Under the pieces are notes generated by a model. That model worked only from the letters and a program-made list of their open reading frames with translations. It made no database searches and was not told where the DNA came from. 64,000 bases of DNA from Pseudomonas sp. S31 (lineage in GTDB: Bacteria; Pseudomonadota; Gammaproteobacteria; Pseudomonadales; Pseudomonadaceae). This document shows positions 60,218 through 64,000 of this stretch, piece after piece. The stretch is from NCBI RefSeq assembly GCF_016648105.1, contig NZ_JACVVE010000029.1:20110-84109 (forward strand), written 5' to 3'. The position numbers and the translations under genes are program-made. Numbering within the stretch: position 1 is the stretch's first letter; every line of letters starts with the position of its first letter.

Positions 60218-60502
60218 ATGTTCCAGGTCAACGAGTACTTCAACGGCACCGTCAAGTCGATCGCATTCGCGGGCGAAGAAGGCCCGGCAACCGTCGGTGT
60301 GATGGCCCCGGGTGAATACGAGTTCGGCACCGCCAAGCGCGAAATCATGCACGTGGTATCCGGCGCCCTGACCGTGAAGCTGCCCGGCAGCGACAACTGG
60401 GAAACCTTCACCGCCGGCAGCCAGTTCAACGTGCCGGCTGACAGCAAGTTCCAGCTGCAGGTGAAGGTGGACACCGCCTACCTGTGCGAGTACCGCGACT
60501 AA
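60218..60502 (+). CDS. ppnP: Pyrimidine/purine nucleoside phosphorylase PpnP
   Basis: 94 aa cupin of the former DUF1255 (YaiE) family: MFQVNEYFNGTVKSIAF, GVMAPGEYEFGTAKREIMHVVSG and FTAGSQFNVPADSKFQLQV. These proteins cleave diverse nucleosides with phosphate in the cytoplasm. Single gene, converging on the hydrolase at 60554. Confidence 0.96.
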   Translation: MFQVNEYFNGTVKSIAFAGEEGPATVGVMAPGEYEFGTAKREIMHVVSGALTVKLPGSDNWETFTAGSQFNVPADSKFQLQVKVDTAYLCEYRD

Positions 60503-60522
60503 GCACCAGCTTGCCCCGAGCC

Positions 60523-60544
60523 CATCGCCGGCACGCCGGCGATG
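60523..60544. terminator. Hairpin between ppnP and the hydrolase
   Basis: CATCGCCGGC-AC-GCCGGCGATG, a perfect 10-bp inverted repeat between converging genes. It has no T run. Confidence 0.5.
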
Positions 60545-60553
60545 GCGCCGCCG

Positions 60554-61246
60554 TCAACCCCGCAAGAACGCCGCCACCTTCTCAGCCGCCGCCTGCAAAT
60601 GCTGCTCATGGCTGAACCCCGACGCCTTCAGCGGCTTCAGGTCATGATCCGCCGCTACCAGCCAGCTCACCTCGATCGCAGGTGACAACGCATACCCCTG
60701 CACCGCCTCGCGGTTACCCAGCGCATCCCGCTCGCCCTGCACGATCAAGGTCGGTGTACGCAACCCTGCCAGGTGTTCGACCCGCGGCTTCTCCGGCTTG
60801 CCCACGGCATAGAACGGATACCCCAGGCACACCAACGCATCGGCACCCAGCTCGTCGGCCAGCAGGCTGGCCATGCGCCCGCCCATCGACTTGCCGCCAA
60901 TCGCCAGCTTGCCTGCGACCAGGGGTCGCACCTGGCGGTACACCTCGCGCCAGTGCTCGAGCAGCACCTTCTGCGGATTGGGCGGCCGTTTGCCGCCGCC
61001 GACGCGCCGCTCGGCCATGTACGGGAACTCGAACCGAACAACCGCAACGCCTTGCTGCGCCAGCCTTCGCGCCATCTCTTGCATGAACCCGCTGTCCATC
61101 GGCGCCCCCGCGCCGTGGGCCAGGATCAGACACCCCGAAACCCGGCTATCCGCCTGATTTCGCGGCGGATCGCAGCGCAAGCCTGGGACATTTGCGATCT
61201 GCGCCCATTGATCCCCGTCAATACCGGCACTTGGCCCATTAATCAT
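60554..61246 (-). CDS. Alpha/beta hydrolase, KANL3/Tex30 family (230 aa)
   Basis: Begins with GCLILAHGAGAPMDSGFMQE and has the nucleophile elbow GGKSMGGRMAS, both typical of the Tex30/KANL3-like dienelactone-type hydrolases; the catalytic Asp/His are expected in IVQGERDALG and VAADHDLKP. The start at 61246 (MINGPSAGIDGDQW) is chosen over one at 61306. Its first codons contain the ANR-like box of the divergent ccoN. Substrate unknown. Confidence 0.85.
   Translation of the reverse strand: MINGPSAGIDGDQWAQIANVPGLRCDPPRNQADSRVSGCLILAHGAGAPMDSGFMQEMARRLAQQGVAVVRFEFPYMAERRVGGGKRPPNPQKVLLEHWREVYRQVRPLVAGKLAIGGKSMGGRMASLLADELGADALVCLGYPFYAVGKPEKPRVEHLAGLRTPTLIVQGERDALGNREAVQGYALSPAIEVSWLVAADHDLKPLKASGFSHEQHLQAAAEKVAAFLRG
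61208..61221 (+). promoter_or_regulatory. ANR/FNR-like box upstream of ccoN
   Basis: TTGAT-CCCC-GTCAA differs from the consensus TTGAT-N4-ATCAA at one base. It lies 78 bases before the ccoN ATG, inside the 5' end of the opposite-strand hydrolase gene. ANR activates cbb3 oxidase genes at low oxygen in Pseudomonas. Confidence 0.65.
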
Positions 61247-61298
61247 GCTTGCCTCGCTGTAACGCCTGCCAAAAATAACCGTGGATGGAAACCCATAC

Positions 61299-62723
<1,425 letters not shown>

Positions 62724-62736
62724 GGAGACCTGCCTG

Positions 62737-63345
62737 ATGAAACATGAAGTCATCGAGAAGAACGTCGGCCTGCTGGCCCTGCTGATGGTGTTCGCCGTGA
62801 GCATCGGCGGCCTGACCCAGATCGTCCCGCTGTTTTTCCAGGACGTGACCAACAAACCGGTCGAAGGCATGAAGCCGCGCCCCGCCCTCGAACTCGAAGG
62901 GCGCGATATCTACATCCGCGAAGGTTGCGTCGGTTGCCACTCGCAGATGATCCGCCCGTTCCGCGCCGAGACCGAGCGCTACGGCCACTACTCGGTAGCC
63001 GGTGAAAGCGTCTGGGACCACCCGTTCCTGTGGGGCTCCAAGCGCACCGGCCCGGACCTGGCCCGGGTCGGCGGGCGCTACTCCGACGACTGGCACCGCG
63101 CCCACCTGTACAACCCCCGCAACGTCGTGCCCGAGTCGAAGATGCCGTCCTACCCCTGGCTGGTGGAGAACAAGCTCGACGGCAAGGACACCGCGAAGAA
63201 GATGGAAGTCCTGCGCACCCTCGGCGTGCCGTACACCGACGAGGACATCGCCGGTGCCCGCGACGCGGTCAAGGGCAAGACCGAAATGGACGCCATCGTC
63301 GCGTACCTGCAAGGCCTTGGCACCATCATCAAGAACAAGAGGTGA
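62737..63345 (+). CDS. ccoO: cbb3-type cytochrome c oxidase subunit II
   Basis: Membrane-anchored mono-haem cytochrome c, 202 aa. One N-terminal helix (NVGLLALLMVFAVSIGGL), then the haem site CVGCH in REGCVGCHSQMIRPF and a Met ligand in ESKMPSYPWL. GAGGAGA precedes the ATG, 13 bases after ccoN. Confidence 0.97.
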   Translation: MKHEVIEKNVGLLALLMVFAVSIGGLTQIVPLFFQDVTNKPVEGMKPRPALELEGRDIYIREGCVGCHSQMIRPFRAETERYGHYSVAGESVWDHPFLWGSKRTGPDLARVGGRYSDDWHRAHLYNPRNVVPESKMPSYPWLVENKLDGKDTAKKMEVLRTLGVPYTDEDIAGARDAVKGKTEMDAIVAYLQGLGTIIKNKR

Positions 63346-63350
63346 ATGCG

Positions 63351-63542
63351 ATGGAAATGGACATCGGCATGATCCGCGGTCTGGGCACCCTGGTGGTGCT
63401 GGTCGCCTTCATCGGCCTGACGCTGTGGGTCTTCAACCGCCGCCGCGATCGTGACTTCGCCGAAGCACGCCTGCTGCCCTTCGTCGACGACCGCCTGCCC
63501 CCCGCCGGGCAAGAACCTGCCATGAGGAAGAATCGGCAATGA
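63351..63542 (+). CDS. ccoQ: cbb3-type cytochrome c oxidase subunit CcoQ
   Basis: 63 aa single-helix protein (MEMDIGMIRGLGTLVVLVAF, then LTLWVFNRRRDRDFAEARLL) that stabilises the oxidase. Its stop overlaps the ccoP start (ATGA at 63539-63542). It starts five bases after ccoO. Confidence 0.92.
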   Translation: MEMDIGMIRGLGTLVVLVAFIGLTLWVFNRRRDRDFAEARLLPFVDDRLPPAGQEPAMRKNRQ

Positions 63543-64000
63543 CCACCTTCTGGAGTACCTATGTCAGCGTACTGACCATCGGCAGCCTGATCGGCCTGGC
63601 CTGGCTGCTGCTCTCGACCCGCAAGGGCCAGAGCACCGACACCACCGACCAGACCATGGGGCACAGCTTCGATGGCATCGAGGAATACGACAACCCCCTG
63701 CCCCGCTGGTGGTTCTGGCTGTTCGTCGGCACCCTGGTGTTCGGTGCCGGCTACCTGGTGCTGTACCCAGGCCTGGGCAACTGGAAAGGCATCCTGCCCG
63801 GCTACGAGAACGGCTGGACCGGAGTCAACGAGTGGCAGAAGGAAATGGACAAGGCCGACGCCAGGTTCGGGCCGATCTTCGCCAAGTATGCGGCCATGCC
63901 CGTCGAGGAAGTGGCCAAGGACCCGCAGGCGTTGAAGATGGGCAGCCGCCTGTTCGCCTCCAACTGCTCGGTGTGCCATGGCTCGGACGCCAAGGGCGCC
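63539..64000 (+). CDS. ccoP: cbb3-type cytochrome c oxidase subunit III (cut by window end)
   Basis: 154 codons of CcoP are present: N-terminal helix (TFWSTYVSVLTIGSLIGLAW), a second helix (WWFWLFVGTLVFGAGYLVLY), then NWKGILPGYENGWTGVNEWQ and the first haem-c site CSVCH near the edge. The second haem domain lies beyond the window. Confidence 0.96.
   Translation, partial: MTTFWSTYVSVLTIGSLIGLAWLLLSTRKGQSTDTTDQTMGHSFDGIEEYDNPLPRWWFWLFVGTLVFGAGYLVLYPGLGNWKGILPGYENGWTGVNEWQKEMDKADARFGPIFAKYAAMPVEEVAKDPQALKMGSRLFASNCSVCHGSDAKGA

Overview
The window comes from a fluorescent Pseudomonas, most likely of the P. putida group. The evidence is the high GC content, the gene orders (gpsA-DUF4389-sixA; hybrid kinase-fabA-fabB; sdhCDAB-sucAB-lpdG-sucCD opposite gltA; etfBA opposite ETF-ubiquinone oxidoreductase; mqsRA; dsbDEG; a PvdS/PfrI-type sigma factor; ccoNOQP) and REP elements of the type ending in CGCTCCTACAGG. 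Nothing looks like a prophage, insertion sequence, CRISPR array, tRNA or rRNA. Species cannot be fixed without database comparison.

Region by region. 1-7926 is the most accessory-looking part: three related genes for long proteins of repeated beta-sandwich (Ig-like) modules (the first cut by the window edge), with two overlapping alpha/beta hydrolase genes on the opposite strand between the second and third. 7976-9819 is gpsA, a DUF4389 membrane protein and sixA. 10011-14982 is a tightly overlapping set of a TonB-dependent-receptor-like protein, a periplasmic binding protein and a hybrid histidine kinase placed like P. aeruginosa PA1611 beside fabA; it is followed by fabAB. 17033-25737 holds assorted single genes: amidohydrolase, pirin, dienelactone hydrolase, htpG with a textbook sigma-32 promoter, two thioesterases, a small lipoprotein, a DUF599 protein and brnQ.

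26097-39067 is the TCA block: succinyl-CoA ligase, the 2-oxoglutarate dehydrogenase E1/E2/E3 and succinate dehydrogenase on the minus strand, with citrate synthase divergent. 39167-44375 has a START-domain protein, a cysteine-cluster protein, a basic exported protein, a MocR-type regulator and a substrate-binding/DUF4398/OmpA cell-envelope operon. 44465-48378 is the electron-transfer flavoprotein system. 48441-49141 is an mqsRA toxin-antitoxin pair. 49236-51112 has an MFS transporter and a degenerate receiver protein. 51295-56808 is a DsbRS-like two-component system divergent from dsbD-dsbE-dsbG. 56980-58553 is the iron-starvation sigma factor and a siderophore acyltransferase-like protein. 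The window ends in the cbb3 oxidase operon, cut within ccoP.

How they fit together: much of the window is central respiration. Citrate synthase, OGDH and SDH feed the quinone pool, ETF and ETF-QO bring in electrons from fatty-acid and amino-acid oxidation, and cbb3 oxidase is the terminal acceptor. Sequence-visible control includes PsrA-like boxes (ETF-QO and the cysteine-cluster gene), an ANR-like box before ccoN, a Fur-like box before pfrI, MqsA-type palindromes, 11-bp-phased direct repeats between dsbR and dsbD, and a possible branched-chain-residue leader ORF abutting brnQ. Best candidates for undescribed biology are the receptor/binding-protein/hybrid-kinase operon, the Ig-repeat protein family, and the Lgt-like/thioredoxin fusion in the dsb operon.
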